From contig JBMNPT010000002.1 of assembly GCA_050943735.1 (NCBI GenBank), forward strand, positions 1 to 64,000: a DNA stretch of 64,000 nucleotides. Direction: 5' to 3'. Every line of letters begins with the position of its first letter. The stretch's first letter is position 1. The translations under genes and the position numbers were made by a program. The notes under the pieces were generated by a model, which was not told where the DNA came from, ran no database searches, and saw only the letters and a program-made list of their open reading frames with translations. Below, piece after piece: positions 30,400 through 38,789 of the stretch. Source of the stretch: JBMNPT01 sp050943735 (lineage in GTDB: Bacteria > Bacillota > Clostridia > Oscillospirales > RGIG577).

Positions 30400-30834
30400 T
30401 TATTCCTTGCACTCGTCGCAATCGCACTGGCAGTCACACTCGTCTTCCAGCTCCACTTCAATCTCCTCGTTGCAGTTGGGGCAGACGATGTAGTCCTCAT
30501 CCAGCAAATCCTCATCTACATAGATGGTTTCGCCGCACTTGGGGCATTCCACTTCGTAGTATTCTTCCTCTTCGTCGTCGCAGTCTTCGCAGTCGCATTC
30601 GTCGTCCAGATCTTCGCCGCTGAGGTATGCTTCCACCTCGCCCAGATCCTCGTCGATCTCGTCCACCTGACCGCACAATTCTTCCATATCATCCTGCATG
30701 CCGCCGATCTCCAGCGCCATGTCCTCCAGCAGATCCAGGATGCCCATGAGCACCTTACCCTGCTTCTTGTCTTCTCCGATCTCCAGACCTTCTGCCAGGC
30801 CCTTCAAGTATGCTACCTTTTCCGTCAGATTCAT
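30400..30834 (-). CDS. CD1247 N-terminal-domain protein, acidic, zinc-ribbon
   Basis: A 144-residue protein. The first 45 residues (MNLTEKVAYLKGLAEGLEIG) match the CD1247 N-terminal domain of clostridia, a domain sometimes mislabelled as an AraC regulator. The middle is extremely acidic (DDECDCEDCDDEEEEYYEVE) and encloses a CPKC/CPNC zinc ribbon; the tail is another Asp/Cys run. There is no helix-turn-helix of AraC type. Function unknown; the Cys clusters suggest zinc. The ATG at 30834 follows AGGAGG. It lies behind efp in the conserved clostridial aroQ-pepP-efp group. Confidence 0.82.
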   Translation of the reverse strand: MNLTEKVAYLKGLAEGLEIGEDKKQGKVLMGILDLLEDMALEIGGMQDDMEELCGQVDEIDEDLGEVEAYLSGEDLDDECDCEDCDDEEEEYYEVECPKCGETIYVDEDLLDEDYIVCPNCNEEIEVELEDECDCQCDCDECKE

Positions 30835-30906
30835 AATCATGTCCTCCTCTCGGCTGCTGTATCGATTAGTAAAGCCCTTCTGTTGGGAAGGGCTATTACA
30901 ACAAAA

Positions 30907-31464
30907 TTATGCGCGCTCCATGTACTCACCGGTACGGGTATCGATCCGGATGAGCTCGCCCTGCTCAATGAACAGAGGCACCTTAATTTCCGCACCAGTC
31001 TCCACAACGGCAGGCTTGGTGGCATTGGTGGCGGTATCGCCCTTGAAACCAGGATCGGTTTCAGTTACTTCCAGCACCACAAATGTGGGGGGTTCTACAC
31101 CGATGATCTTGCCCTTGTAGAACTGGAATTTGCACACTTCATTTTCCTTGACAAACTTCATGGAATCACCCATGATGTCAGCGCCCAGAGACATCTGCTC
31201 ATAGGTTTCCTCATCCATGAAATTCCACTGATCGCCGTCACGGTACAGATACTGCATGTTCTTGCGTTCAATGTACGCATTTTCAAACTTGGCAGTGGGG
31301 TTGAAAGAAGTTTCGGTCACGCTGCCAGTCATCAGATTCTTGAGCTTGGTTCTGACGAAAGCGGCACCCTTGCCGGGCTTCACGTGCTGGAATTCCACCA
31401 CTGTATAGACCTGACCGTCCATCTCAAAGGTCACGCCATTTCTAAATTCACCTGCTGAAACCAT
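30907..31464 (-). CDS. efp: Translation elongation factor P
   Basis: A 185-residue factor that relieves ribosome stalling at consecutive prolines. The modified-residue loop is HVKPGKGAAFVRTKLKNL (the Lys between Pro-Gly and Gly is the tip residue), followed by the two OB domains; the end GELIRIDTRTGEYMERA is the family signature. Start has GGGAGG 6 bases before. It follows the M24 peptidase gene by 102 bases and precedes the CD1247 gene, one leftward cluster. Confidence 0.95.
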   Translation of the reverse strand: MVSAGEFRNGVTFEMDGQVYTVVEFQHVKPGKGAAFVRTKLKNLMTGSVTETSFNPTAKFENAYIERKNMQYLYRDGDQWNFMDEETYEQMSLGADIMGDSMKFVKENEVCKFQFYKGKIIGVEPPTFVVLEVTETDPGFKGDTATNATKPAVVETGAEIKVPLFIEQGELIRIDTRTGEYMERA

Positions 31465-31566
31465 AAATTACCTCCCAAATTATTTCAGGGCGCAATGGGC
31501 CCACTTTCTTATCTTATACTAGTGTACTTGAAAAACGCTTTCTTTTCAAGATGTTTTTTTACTTTT

Positions 31567-32634
31567 TTAGAGCACAATCAGCTCTTTTGGGCTGGAATTG
31601 AGATTTTCCGCTCCATCTTCCCGAACCACCACCAGATCTTCGATGCGGACGCCGAACTGACCCGGCAGATAAATCCCCGGCTCTACGCTCATCACTGCCC
31701 CCGCTGGGATACCATATCCATACCCCACCGAAAAACTGGGCTTTTCGTGTACCTCAATGCCCAGGCTGTGTCCCAGACTGTGACCAAAGCAAAACGCATA
31801 GCCAGCCGCGTCAATCACATCCCGAGCCAGAGCGTCAATTTCATGGCCGGTGAGCTTAGCCCGAATGCCCTCCAGCGCCTTTTGCTGAGCCCGCAGCACT
31901 GTGTCATAGACCTGCCGCATCTCGTCGGTGACATGTCCCACCGCTACGGTACGGGTCATATCGCCACAGTATCCCTGCCAGGTGCAGCCAAAATCCATGG
32001 TGACAAAATCCCCAGGCTCCACCGGCTTGTCGGTGGGCATCCCATGGGGCATGGAAGAATTGACGCCGCTGACCACAATGGTGTCAAAAGCCAGTCCTTC
32101 TCCGCCTGCCTTCTGCATGGCATATTCCAGTTCGGTACGGATTTGCCGCTCGGTGACGCCCGGACGGATATAGTTGAGAATTTCGCCAAAAGCCTGTTCC
32201 CCAATGCGTTGAGCCTGCCGGATCCGTTCCAGTTCATCAGGTCGTTTCACCTGACGCAGCTTTTCCAGCGCGCTCTGAAAAGGACACAACTCCACGCCCG
32301 GCGCCGCCTCCGCCAGACGGCGGTATTCGGCATAGCTCATGCTCTCCTCTTCAAACCCCAGCCGTTTGACACCATTTTCGGCCATCAGCTCCGCAATCCG
32401 GGCAAACTGCCCCTTGTTACACATCTCCACTTCCATGCCGGAAATGGTATTTTCCGCCGCCTCCACATATCGGAAATCCACCAGGAACCACGCCTTGTTG
32501 GGGGTGACCAGCGCCACTCCAGCGGTGCTGTGCAATCCTGTTACATAATACCGATTGGGAAACGACGTAATGAACATGGCGTCCATGGACTGTTCCACCA
32601 GCGCCTGCTGCAACGCCTGTACTGCTTGATTCAT
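31567..32634 (-). CDS. pepP: Xaa-Pro aminopeptidase family (M24)
   Basis: A 355-residue dinuclear metallopeptidase of the pita-bread fold. The metal ligands are visible: Asp in VTMDFGCTWQGYCGDMTRT, His in GHSLGHSLGIEVHE, and Glu in SVEPGIYL and VRIEDLVVV. The N-terminal creatinase-like domain starts MNQAVQALQQALVEQSMDAMF. It cleaves N-terminal residues before proline. It is grouped with aroQ upstream and efp downstream, which is a common clostridial arrangement. Confidence 0.9.
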   Translation of the reverse strand: MNQAVQALQQALVEQSMDAMFITSFPNRYYVTGLHSTAGVALVTPNKAWFLVDFRYVEAAENTISGMEVEMCNKGQFARIAELMAENGVKRLGFEEESMSYAEYRRLAEAAPGVELCPFQSALEKLRQVKRPDELERIRQAQRIGEQAFGEILNYIRPGVTERQIRTELEYAMQKAGGEGLAFDTIVVSGVNSSMPHGMPTDKPVEPGDFVTMDFGCTWQGYCGDMTRTVAVGHVTDEMRQVYDTVLRAQQKALEGIRAKLTGHEIDALARDVIDAAGYAFCFGHSLGHSLGIEVHEKPSFSVGYGYGIPAGAVMSVEPGIYLPGQFGVRIEDLVVVREDGAENLNSSPKELIVL

Positions 32635-32664
32635 TGTTTCATCGCCTGCTTTCCTGTGGACGGC

Positions 32665-33105
32665 TCAAAGCCGCAGCATATAGGCCAGCGCATCCAGCGC
32701 CAGAATGTAACTCATCTTGCCAAATCCCACAATCTGGCCTGCGCACACCGGCGCCAGTACCGATTTGTGCCGGAACTCCTCCCGGGCAAACACATTGGAA
32801 TAGTGAATCTCCACACAGGGAATCTTCAGGGAAGCGATGGCATCCCGCAGGGCATAGCTGTAATGGGAATAAGCCCCCGCGTTGATGATGAGCCCATCAT
32901 AGTTTCCGCGGGCTTCGTGAATCTTATCCACCAATTCTCCCTCAATGTTGGAGGTGAAAATGTCCACCACCAGTCCCAGCGGACGAGCATGGGCCAGAAT
33001 TTCCACATTGATGTCATTGAGACTCTCGTTTCCATAAATGCTGGTTTCCCGGCTACCCAGCAAATTTACATTGGCTCCATTGATGATCATAATATGCTTA
33101 TTCAT
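32665..33105 (-). CDS. aroQ: Type II 3-dehydroquinate dehydratase
   Basis: A 146-residue enzyme of the shikimate pathway, dodecameric in other organisms. The catalytic Tyr is in the SRETSIYG loop, preceded by NGANVNLLG (usually GPNLNLLG, here varied); then NAGAYSHYSYALRDA, EIHYSNVFAREEFRHKS and the terminal GLALDALAY. Type II uses a trans mechanism without Schiff base. Its start overlaps the end of a membrane protein gene by 8 bases, so the two are coupled. The varied residues do not touch the main catalytic Tyr, Arg and His. Confidence 0.9.
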   Translation of the reverse strand: MNKHIMIINGANVNLLGSRETSIYGNESLNDINVEILAHARPLGLVVDIFTSNIEGELVDKIHEARGNYDGLIINAGAYSHYSYALRDAIASLKIPCVEIHYSNVFAREEFRHKSVLAPVCAGQIVGFGKMSYILALDALAYMLRL

Positions 33106-33526
33106 GGTTCTTCTCCTCCTGTTTTTTCTCCTGTGATTTCTTTCCCCTCAGCCAGAAGCCGGCCCCAAAGGCCGCTCCCCCCAGCAACAGGTAGCTTGCC
33201 AGCCACTGCGCCAGCTGAGCCGATTCTCCAGTGGCACCCGGCCACAGCACCAGGCTGTTGCCCATGACCATACTCCAGGCCATCAATGACCACTCCACCG
33301 GCCCTGCCAGCCACACCGGCCACCAGCCTATCCACATGGCCACTGTGAGCAGTGTCAGCCACACCAGCACCGCCCCCACCAGGCGGCTTTGTCGCCACCG
33401 TCCGGCTAGATAGAGCACCGCCACCCACAGCAATACCGGCAGCAGCTGCCATGCCTGAGGGATGACCAAACCCAGCAGCGCTGCCGCTGCCCCTGCGGCT
33501 GCCCATATAATTTTTTCTTTTCCCAT
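33098..33526 (-). CDS. Hypothetical four-helix membrane protein
   Basis: A 142-residue protein with about four hydrophobic segments (IIWAAAGAAAALLGLVI, AWQLLPVLLWVAVLYLAG, VGAVLVWLTLLTVAMWIGWW, LASYLLLGGAAFGAGFWL) and a basic/acidic tail (GKKSQEKKQEEKNHE). It is rich in Trp and Ala. Family not recognised. It overlaps the start of aroQ by 8 bases and follows nfo by 21 bases; it is cotranscribed with them. Confidence 0.6.
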   Translation of the reverse strand: MGKEKIIWAAAGAAAALLGLVIPQAWQLLPVLLWVAVLYLAGRWRQSRLVGAVLVWLTLLTVAMWIGWWPVWLAGPVEWSLMAWSMVMGNSLVLWPGATGESAQLAQWLASYLLLGGAAFGAGFWLRGKKSQEKKQEEKNHE

Positions 33527-33547
33527 GGTTCCAGCCTCCTGTTTGGC

Positions 33548-34414
33548 TTACCTCGCAGACTGGCTCTCAAACAGCCGGCGCATCTCCCGGGCGTCTTCAG
33601 TCTGGGTCCCCGCCGATTCACAAATAAAGGTGGGCTCCAGCCCCTTTTGATACACCAGCTCCGACAACGGTTCAAACTCCGGTCCATACAGGGTGTCGGC
33701 GAAGGTGAGATGTCGTTTTTCTCCGCCTTTGGGAGTATATTCAATCTTGGAAAAATGACTGTGAAAAATCCGCAGCCGATCCCGTCCCAAACGGTTTTCC
33801 ACCGCTTCCAACACTTCTTTCAGCTGCTGGTAGGTATGGCAGCCGCCAATGGTGCGGGCGTTGAGATGGCCAAAATCCAGAGTGGGCAGCATCCGTTCAT
33901 CCAGCGAGCACAAGGTCAATACTTCCTCCAAATCGCCCAGCTGTCCGATTTTGCCCATGGTTTCGGGGCACAGCCGCACCTCTCCCAGTCCGGCCTCATC
34001 CACCCGGCGCTGGGCCTCCCGCAGCACCCCCAACGCCACCTCCAGCGCCTGGGCCCGAGTCTGCTTCATCACCGCTCCGCTGTGAATCACCACCCGCTCT
34101 GCACCCATCCACTGAGCCGCCTGACAGCTCTGCAAAATATAATTCCAGGTGGCCTCCTGTTTCTCCGGATCGGGATTGGCCAAATTGATATAATAAGGCG
34201 CATGCAAGCTCAGCGCCACTCCATGGACCCGGGCCTTTTCTCCCAGGGCACAGGCGGTTTTTTCGGTGATCTTCACCCCGCGGCCGCACTGGTACTCATA
34301 AGCGTTGAGCCCCTGCTGTTCCAGATACCCGGGCATTTGCAGGGTGGACTTGTTTCCGGCGGCGTAAAAGCTATCACTGTTGCCTGCCGGACCAAAGTGA
34401 ATGCCCACACTCAT
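33548..34414 (-). CDS. nfo: Endonuclease IV-type AP endonuclease
   Basis: A 288-residue TIM-barrel enzyme that cuts DNA at abasic sites. The zinc-binding His/Glu/Asp residues are in LSLHAPYYINL, VIHSG, CPETMGKIGQLG, LPTLDFGHLNAR, RIFHSHFSKIEYTPKGG and FICESAG. The order and length match the deoxyribonuclease IV family. Its start overlaps the yqeG stop region by 4 bases, so translation is coupled. It repairs oxidative and alkylation lesions. Confidence 0.87.
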   Translation of the reverse strand: MSVGIHFGPAGNSDSFYAAGNKSTLQMPGYLEQQGLNAYEYQCGRGVKITEKTACALGEKARVHGVALSLHAPYYINLANPDPEKQEATWNYILQSCQAAQWMGAERVVIHSGAVMKQTRAQALEVALGVLREAQRRVDEAGLGEVRLCPETMGKIGQLGDLEEVLTLCSLDERMLPTLDFGHLNARTIGGCHTYQQLKEVLEAVENRLGRDRLRIFHSHFSKIEYTPKGGEKRHLTFADTLYGPEFEPLSELVYQKGLEPTFICESAGTQTEDAREMRRLFESQSAR

Positions 34415-34920
34415 TCCCCCTTCCGTCCATGCCGCTGAAAGTGACGAATCACCGGCTCTTCCATCTGTCGCTTCAACCGGAAAAACCAGTTTTCCCGTTC
34501 TTCCACCGGCTGTACCAGAATGGTCATCAGTCCCGCCCGGTTGCCGCCCAGCATATCGGTGTAAATCTGATCCCCCACCAGCGCCACCTGGCTCCGGGGC
34601 AGACCCATCTGGCGCAGCGCCCGGCTCAGAGCCGACTGCAACGGCTTTTTCGCATTGGCAATCACAGGCAGCCCCAGTGATCGGTTATACCGTTCCACCC
34701 GCTCCCGGGAATTGTTGGATACCAGCCAGATCTGATATCCTTTTTCCTTCAGCCGGCGGATCAGCGCCCGGTTTTTCTCATCCGGTTCCGCTGTGGAATA
34801 GGAGCAAAGCGTATTGTCCAGGTCAAAAATCAACCCCCGGATGCCCTTTTCCCACAGCGCTTCAAAATCAATCTCATATACGTTTTTATAGAACAGATGC
34901 GGCAGTAATTTTTGATACAT
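34411..34920 (-). CDS. yqeG: YqeG family HAD phosphatase
   Basis: A 169-residue HAD IIIA phosphatase. Motif I is IFDLDNTLCSY, motif II WLVSNNS, motif III the Lys in NAKKPLQSAL, motif IV VALVGDQIYTDMLGGNRAG. YqeG proteins are related to phosphatidylglycerophosphatases; in Bacillus yqeG belongs to a conserved cluster with yqeH and yqeK. Here it leads a leftward operon with nfo, a membrane protein and aroQ, from a promoter at 34936-34964. Confidence 0.88.
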   Translation of the reverse strand: MYQKLLPHLFYKNVYEIDFEALWEKGIRGLIFDLDNTLCSYSTAEPDEKNRALIRRLKEKGYQIWLVSNNSRERVERYNRSLGLPVIANAKKPLQSALSRALRQMGLPRSQVALVGDQIYTDMLGGNRAGLMTILVQPVEERENWFFRLKRQMEEPVIRHFQRHGRKGE

Positions 34921-34935
34921 ATTTCCCCTCTTGGC

Positions 34936-34964
34936 TGTATAAATTGAACTGATAGGATATTCAA
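34936..34964 (-). promoter_or_regulatory. Promoter of the yqeG / nfo / aroQ operon
   Basis: Minus-strand TTGAAT (34959-34964), 17-base spacer, TATACA (34936-34941). Confidence 0.55.
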
Positions 34965-35007
34965 ATCATAGCACATCTGCACAGGAAAATACAAGGGGGG
35001 AAGCGCA

Positions 35008-35823
35008 TTGGCCACACTTTATCTCTCCACACCACCGGAGGGCTTGGCCCGCACCGGAGCGTTGGGAGCGCAGGGGTTTGTCACCGGATATGCGGTGGGC
35101 AACACCCTCAGTTTGTTTCGTCTATATCGGGGACGTCCCGGCAAACAGCCCATGATGGCACTCACCGGCAAGTTTCTCACCCGCCCGCGTCAAACCCAGG
35201 ACCCCCGTTTCGTAAACCGTTTTGTTTCCTCCCTGTGGTCGGAATGCCGTCTGATGGGTTTTGAGGAAATTTTTTTCAATTGGGCGGAATACTCACTGTG
35301 GGCACCTCTGGTGGAAGAGGCGGCCCGTCAAACACCCCGCCCTGCTCTGTATGCCCTGTGCAGCAGCCAGGATGAGCTGCCGCATGGTGTATGTCCGGTG
35401 TTGTATGCAGATCCCCTGGCGCCCTTTCCTCAGGAGGTAGAGCGGTTTCTGACCCATCATCCTGGAAAAGAGACGGCGGTCTGCCTGCCCCTGTGGGCGG
35501 TGGAATACGACCTGCCGCACATCCGGCGCAACAGCCGTTTTCTGCCGGCCGCCGATGTGTATCATCTGGCGCACCAGCGACAATTGACCTTGCAGTACGA
35601 CGCGGACTGGATGCAGGGCTATTTCACCCGTCAGGAACAAAATCAGGGCTTTTTCACCCATGTGGAAAGCTGTGAAAGTCTGGAAAACAAAGCCCGATTT
35701 CTGGCCCGGCACAACATCCGTAAGGTATTTGCGGGATTGGGGCCATTGGAAGCCATCTGCCGGGGATGCGGACAGGAGCTCTCCGCTTTTTTACCCCGCT
35801 GGATGGAACTGCTCTCCTCTTGA
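35008..35823 (+). CDS. Hypothetical protein (271 aa), TTG start
   Basis: A 271-residue soluble protein, unrecognised. It begins MATLYLSTPPEGLARTGALG and has alternating strand/helix segments, with WAEYSLWAPLVEEAA and VCLPLWAVEYDLPHIRR in the middle and FLARHNIRKVFAGLGPLEAICRGCG near the end. The pattern would suit a TIM-barrel-like fold, but no catalytic signature is evident. The start is TTG with GGGGGGAAG upstream. It stands alone between a divergent yqeG and a convergent rpsU, closed by a strong terminator. Confidence 0.6.
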   Translation: MATLYLSTPPEGLARTGALGAQGFVTGYAVGNTLSLFRLYRGRPGKQPMMALTGKFLTRPRQTQDPRFVNRFVSSLWSECRLMGFEEIFFNWAEYSLWAPLVEEAARQTPRPALYALCSSQDELPHGVCPVLYADPLAPFPQEVERFLTHHPGKETAVCLPLWAVEYDLPHIRRNSRFLPAADVYHLAHQRQLTLQYDADWMQGYFTRQEQNQGFFTHVESCESLENKARFLARHNIRKVFAGLGPLEAICRGCGQELSAFLPRWMELLSS

Positions 35824-35829
35824 AATGGA

Positions 35830-35859
35830 AAAAGCAGGCTACTTACGTAGCCTGCTTTT
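35830..35859. terminator. Bidirectional terminator
   Basis: AAAAGCAGGCTAC and GTAGCCTGCTTTT form a 13-bp stem with a 4-base loop, just after the stop at 35823 and facing rpsU. Confidence 0.9.
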
Positions 35860-35923
35860 GATCATCCATTCTCAAGACCGCACTTTGACAATAGCTGAAG
35901 GAGCATGAGAAAAGGTAAGCAAA

Positions 35924-36100
35924 TTACTTGAACTTTCTCTTTCTTGCCGCTTCGGATTTCTTCTTACGCTTTACGCTCGGTTTTTCGTAGTGCTCTCTTT
36001 TTCTGAGCTCCGAGAGAACGCCAGCCTTGGCGCATTGACGCTTGAATCTGCGAAGTGCGCTATCTAAAGATTCATTTTCTTTGATTCTGATTTCTGACAC
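35924..36100 (-). CDS. rpsU: 30S ribosomal protein S21
   Basis: A 58-residue very basic ribosomal protein: SEIRIKENESLDSALRRFKRQ at the start, then REHYEKPSVKRKKKSEAARKRK. It binds the small subunit near the anti-Shine-Dalgarno region. The GTG at 36100 follows GGAGGGAGG; a longer frame reading from further upstream lacks a ribosome site. Monocistronic, ending in an AT-rich gap before the hairpin at 35830-35859. Confidence 0.95.
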   Translation of the reverse strand: MSEIRIKENESLDSALRRFKRQCAKAGVLSELRKREHYEKPSVKRKKKSEAARKRKFK

Positions 36101-36220
36101 TGATATCCCTCCCTCCGCTGTCACAAAAGTGATGGAACTTGCAATAGCGGTCTTTAACAATTATATAGAATCGAGGCCCAATTGTCAAGCAATTTTACTG
36201 CCGCACATTCACATTTTTGC

Positions 36221-38629
36221 TTATTTCGCCACAATGTTTACGATGCGGTCCTTTACATAAATTTCCTTGATAATGGTCTTGCCCTCCAGAATGGCTGCAA
36301 TGGTGGGGTTGTTCTTGGCAATGGCAATGGCTTCTGCCGCTTCCGCCCCCTTGGGAATGACAATGGTGGACTTCATTTTGCCGCTCACCTGTACGCCGAT
36401 CTCGATGGTCTTATCCACCGTCTTATCCTCGTCATAGGTGGGCCAGGTCTGGCTGGTCATCACGCCGCCAAAGCCCAGAAGCTCCCACATCTCCTCGGTG
36501 ATATGGGGTGCAAAGGGATTGAGCAGGGTGAGGAAGGTCCGCATTTCCGCCTGGTTGATGGATTTTTCATCATAGAAGGTATTCAGCGCGGCCATCATGG
36601 CGGCAATGGCAGTATTGGCCTTCAGGTTGTCGATGTCCTCGGTCACCTTTTTCACCAGACGGTGCATCATCACTTCGTTTTCGGGCCGGTATTCCCCCCC
36701 GTCAATCATCATATCCATCAGGCCGAACACCCGGTCCAGGAAACGCTTGCAGCCCTTGATGGAGGAATCGCTCCAGGGCGCCGCCTTTTCGAAGTCGCCG
36801 ATGAACATTTCATACAGACGCATGGTGTCAGCGCCATAGCGCTCCACAATGTCGTCGGGATTGACCACATTGCCCCGGGACTTGCTCATCTTTTCTCCGT
36901 TTTCACCCAGAATCATACCATGAGAAGTCCGCTTGGCGTAGGGCTCTGCATAGGGCACCACACCGATGTCATAGAGGAACTTGTGCCAGAACCGGCTGTA
37001 GAGCAAGTGCAGGGTGGTATGCTCCATACCACCGTTATACCAGTCCACCGGTCCCCAGTACTTCAGGGCTTCAGGGCTAGCGATGGCATCCTCACACCAG
37101 GGATCCATATACCGCAGGAAATACCAGGACGAGCCTGCCCACTGGGGCATGGTGTCGGTCTCCCGCTTGGCAGGACCGCCGCACTTGGGACAGGTGGTAT
37201 TCACCCAGTCGGTCATCTTGGCCAGCGGAGATTCACCGTTTTCGGTGGGCTCGTAGCTGTCCACATCGGGCAGCACCAGCGGCAGTTCACTCTCGGGCAG
37301 GGCCACCGCACCACACTTTTCACAGTGTACCAGCGGGATGGGCTCTCCCCAATACCGCTGACGGGAGAATACCCAGTCACGCAGTTTGTAATTGACCTTC
37401 TGATGGCCCACACCCTTTTCGGTGAGGTACTGGGTGATGGCCTTCTTGGCCTCTTCCACACTCATGCCGTCCAAGAAGCCGGAGTTCACCATGATGCCGG
37501 TTTCGCAGTCGGTAAAGGCCGCCTCTTCCACATTGCCGCCCTTCACCACCTCGATGATGGGCAGACCGAATTTCCGGGCAAACTCCCAGTCACGGGTATC
37601 GTGAGCGGGCACTGCCATAATGGCGCCGGTACCGTAGCTCATCAGTACATAGTCCGAAATGAAAATGGGGATCTCCTTGCCGTTGACAGGATTGATGCCC
37701 CGCACACCCTGGATTTCCACACCGGTCTTTTCCTTCACCAGCTCGGTGCGCTCAAAATCACTCTTGGCCGCTGCCTCTTCCCGATAGGCCAGCAACGCAT
37801 CCATATTGGTGATCTTGTCCGCCCATTTCTCGGTGATAAAGGGATGCTCAGGGGAAATGACCATATAAGTGGCGCCGAACAGAGTATCCGGACGGGTGGT
37901 GTAGACAGTGAGGGTGTCGCCGGCGGTGGTGGCAAAATCCACTTCCGCACCGGTGCTGCGGCCAATCCAGTTCTTCTGCTGGGTCTTGACCCGGTCGATG
38001 AAGTTCACCTGATCCAGATCGTCGATGAGACGCTGGGCATACTCGGTGATTTTCAGCATCCACTGGCTCTTGAGCTTACGGACCACCGGGGCGCCGCAGC
38101 GCTCGCATACACCGTTGACCACCTCTTCGTTGGCCAGTACGCATTTACAGCTGGTGCACCAGTTGACGTCCATCTCTTTTTTATAGGCCAGACCATGCTT
38201 GAACAGCTGCAGGAAAATCCACTGGGTCCACTTGTAGTACTTGGGGTCGGTGGTGTTGATCTCACGGCTCCAGTCAAAGGACAGGCCCAGACTTTGCAGC
38301 TGGCTCTTGAAACGGGCCACATTCTGCCGGGTCACAATTTCCGGATGAATGTGATTTTTGATGGCGAAGTTTTCGGTGGGCAGTCCAAAGGCGTCCCACC
38401 CCATGGGATAGAGCACATTGAAGCCCTGCAGACGCTTTTTACGGGCCACAATGTCCAGCGCGGTATAGGACCGGGGATGACCCACATGCAGGCCCTGCCC
38501 AGAGGGATAGGGGAACTCCACCAGCGCGTAATACTTGGGCTTGGTGTAGTCATTTTTGGCATGGAATACGCCGCTTTCCTCCCATTTGGCCTGCCACTTT
38601 TTTTCGATTTCCTTAAAATTATAGTGCAT
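36221..38629 (-). CDS. leuS: Leucyl-tRNA synthetase
   Basis: An 802-residue class I synthetase charging tRNA-Leu. HIGH-type motif: YPSGQGLHVGHPRSYTALD; zinc fingers CTSC/CERC and CEKCG/CPKCG; editing domain with TTRPDTLFGATYMVISPEH; catalytic KMSKS in GEKMSKSRGNVVNPDD. Bacterial-type length and order. The leader is 100 bases with two hairpins but no T-box, which is unusual for a Firmicutes aminoacyl-tRNA synthetase. Confidence 0.96.
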   Translation of the reverse strand: MHYNFKEIEKKWQAKWEESGVFHAKNDYTKPKYYALVEFPYPSGQGLHVGHPRSYTALDIVARKKRLQGFNVLYPMGWDAFGLPTENFAIKNHIHPEIVTRQNVARFKSQLQSLGLSFDWSREINTTDPKYYKWTQWIFLQLFKHGLAYKKEMDVNWCTSCKCVLANEEVVNGVCERCGAPVVRKLKSQWMLKITEYAQRLIDDLDQVNFIDRVKTQQKNWIGRSTGAEVDFATTAGDTLTVYTTRPDTLFGATYMVISPEHPFITEKWADKITNMDALLAYREEAAAKSDFERTELVKEKTGVEIQGVRGINPVNGKEIPIFISDYVLMSYGTGAIMAVPAHDTRDWEFARKFGLPIIEVVKGGNVEEAAFTDCETGIMVNSGFLDGMSVEEAKKAITQYLTEKGVGHQKVNYKLRDWVFSRQRYWGEPIPLVHCEKCGAVALPESELPLVLPDVDSYEPTENGESPLAKMTDWVNTTCPKCGGPAKRETDTMPQWAGSSWYFLRYMDPWCEDAIASPEALKYWGPVDWYNGGMEHTTLHLLYSRFWHKFLYDIGVVPYAEPYAKRTSHGMILGENGEKMSKSRGNVVNPDDIVERYGADTMRLYEMFIGDFEKAAPWSDSSIKGCKRFLDRVFGLMDMMIDGGEYRPENEVMMHRLVKKVTEDIDNLKANTAIAAMMAALNTFYDEKSINQAEMRTFLTLLNPFAPHITEEMWELLGFGGVMTSQTWPTYDEDKTVDKTIEIGVQVSGKMKSTIVIPKGAEAAEAIAIAKNNPTIAAILEGKTIIKEIYVKDRIVNIVAK

Positions 38630-38648
38630 GGTTTCTTTATCTCCCTTG

Positions 38649-38728
38649 GCCGGTCTCTGACTGTCCCAGCTGATTCAGACCGGCAATTTATTTTCCCAGA
38701 TCGCGAAAGTCTCTGAAGGACCTTTCGC
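38649..38728 (-). promoter_or_regulatory. leuS leader with two hairpins, no T-box
   Basis: On the minus strand GCGAAAG/CTTTCGC (38703-38728) and GCCGGTCT/AGACCGGC (38649-38684) make two separate hairpins between the promoter and the leuS start. The T-box core (AGGGTGGNACCGCG) was looked for and not found. Confidence 0.4.
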
Positions 38729-38738
38729 CCATTTTTTT

Positions 38739-38767
38739 ATTATAATACAGCCGCGGCGCTTTGGCAA
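38739..38767 (-). promoter_or_regulatory. Promoter of leuS
   Basis: Minus-strand TTGCCA (38762-38767), 17-base spacer, perfect TATAAT (38739-38744). It overlaps the end region of rarA's downstream gap. Confidence 0.65.
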
Positions 38768-38789
38768 TCGGCTTTTTCGCGGAATCTCA

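Noticed and set aside
36182..38716. 844-residue open frame on the plus strand
   Set aside because: It is the complement of leuS, which has all catalytic motifs. Composition is unlike a protein.
38629..38767. T-box leader upstream of leuS
   Set aside because: The conserved T-box core and a specifier loop are absent and the leader is too short.
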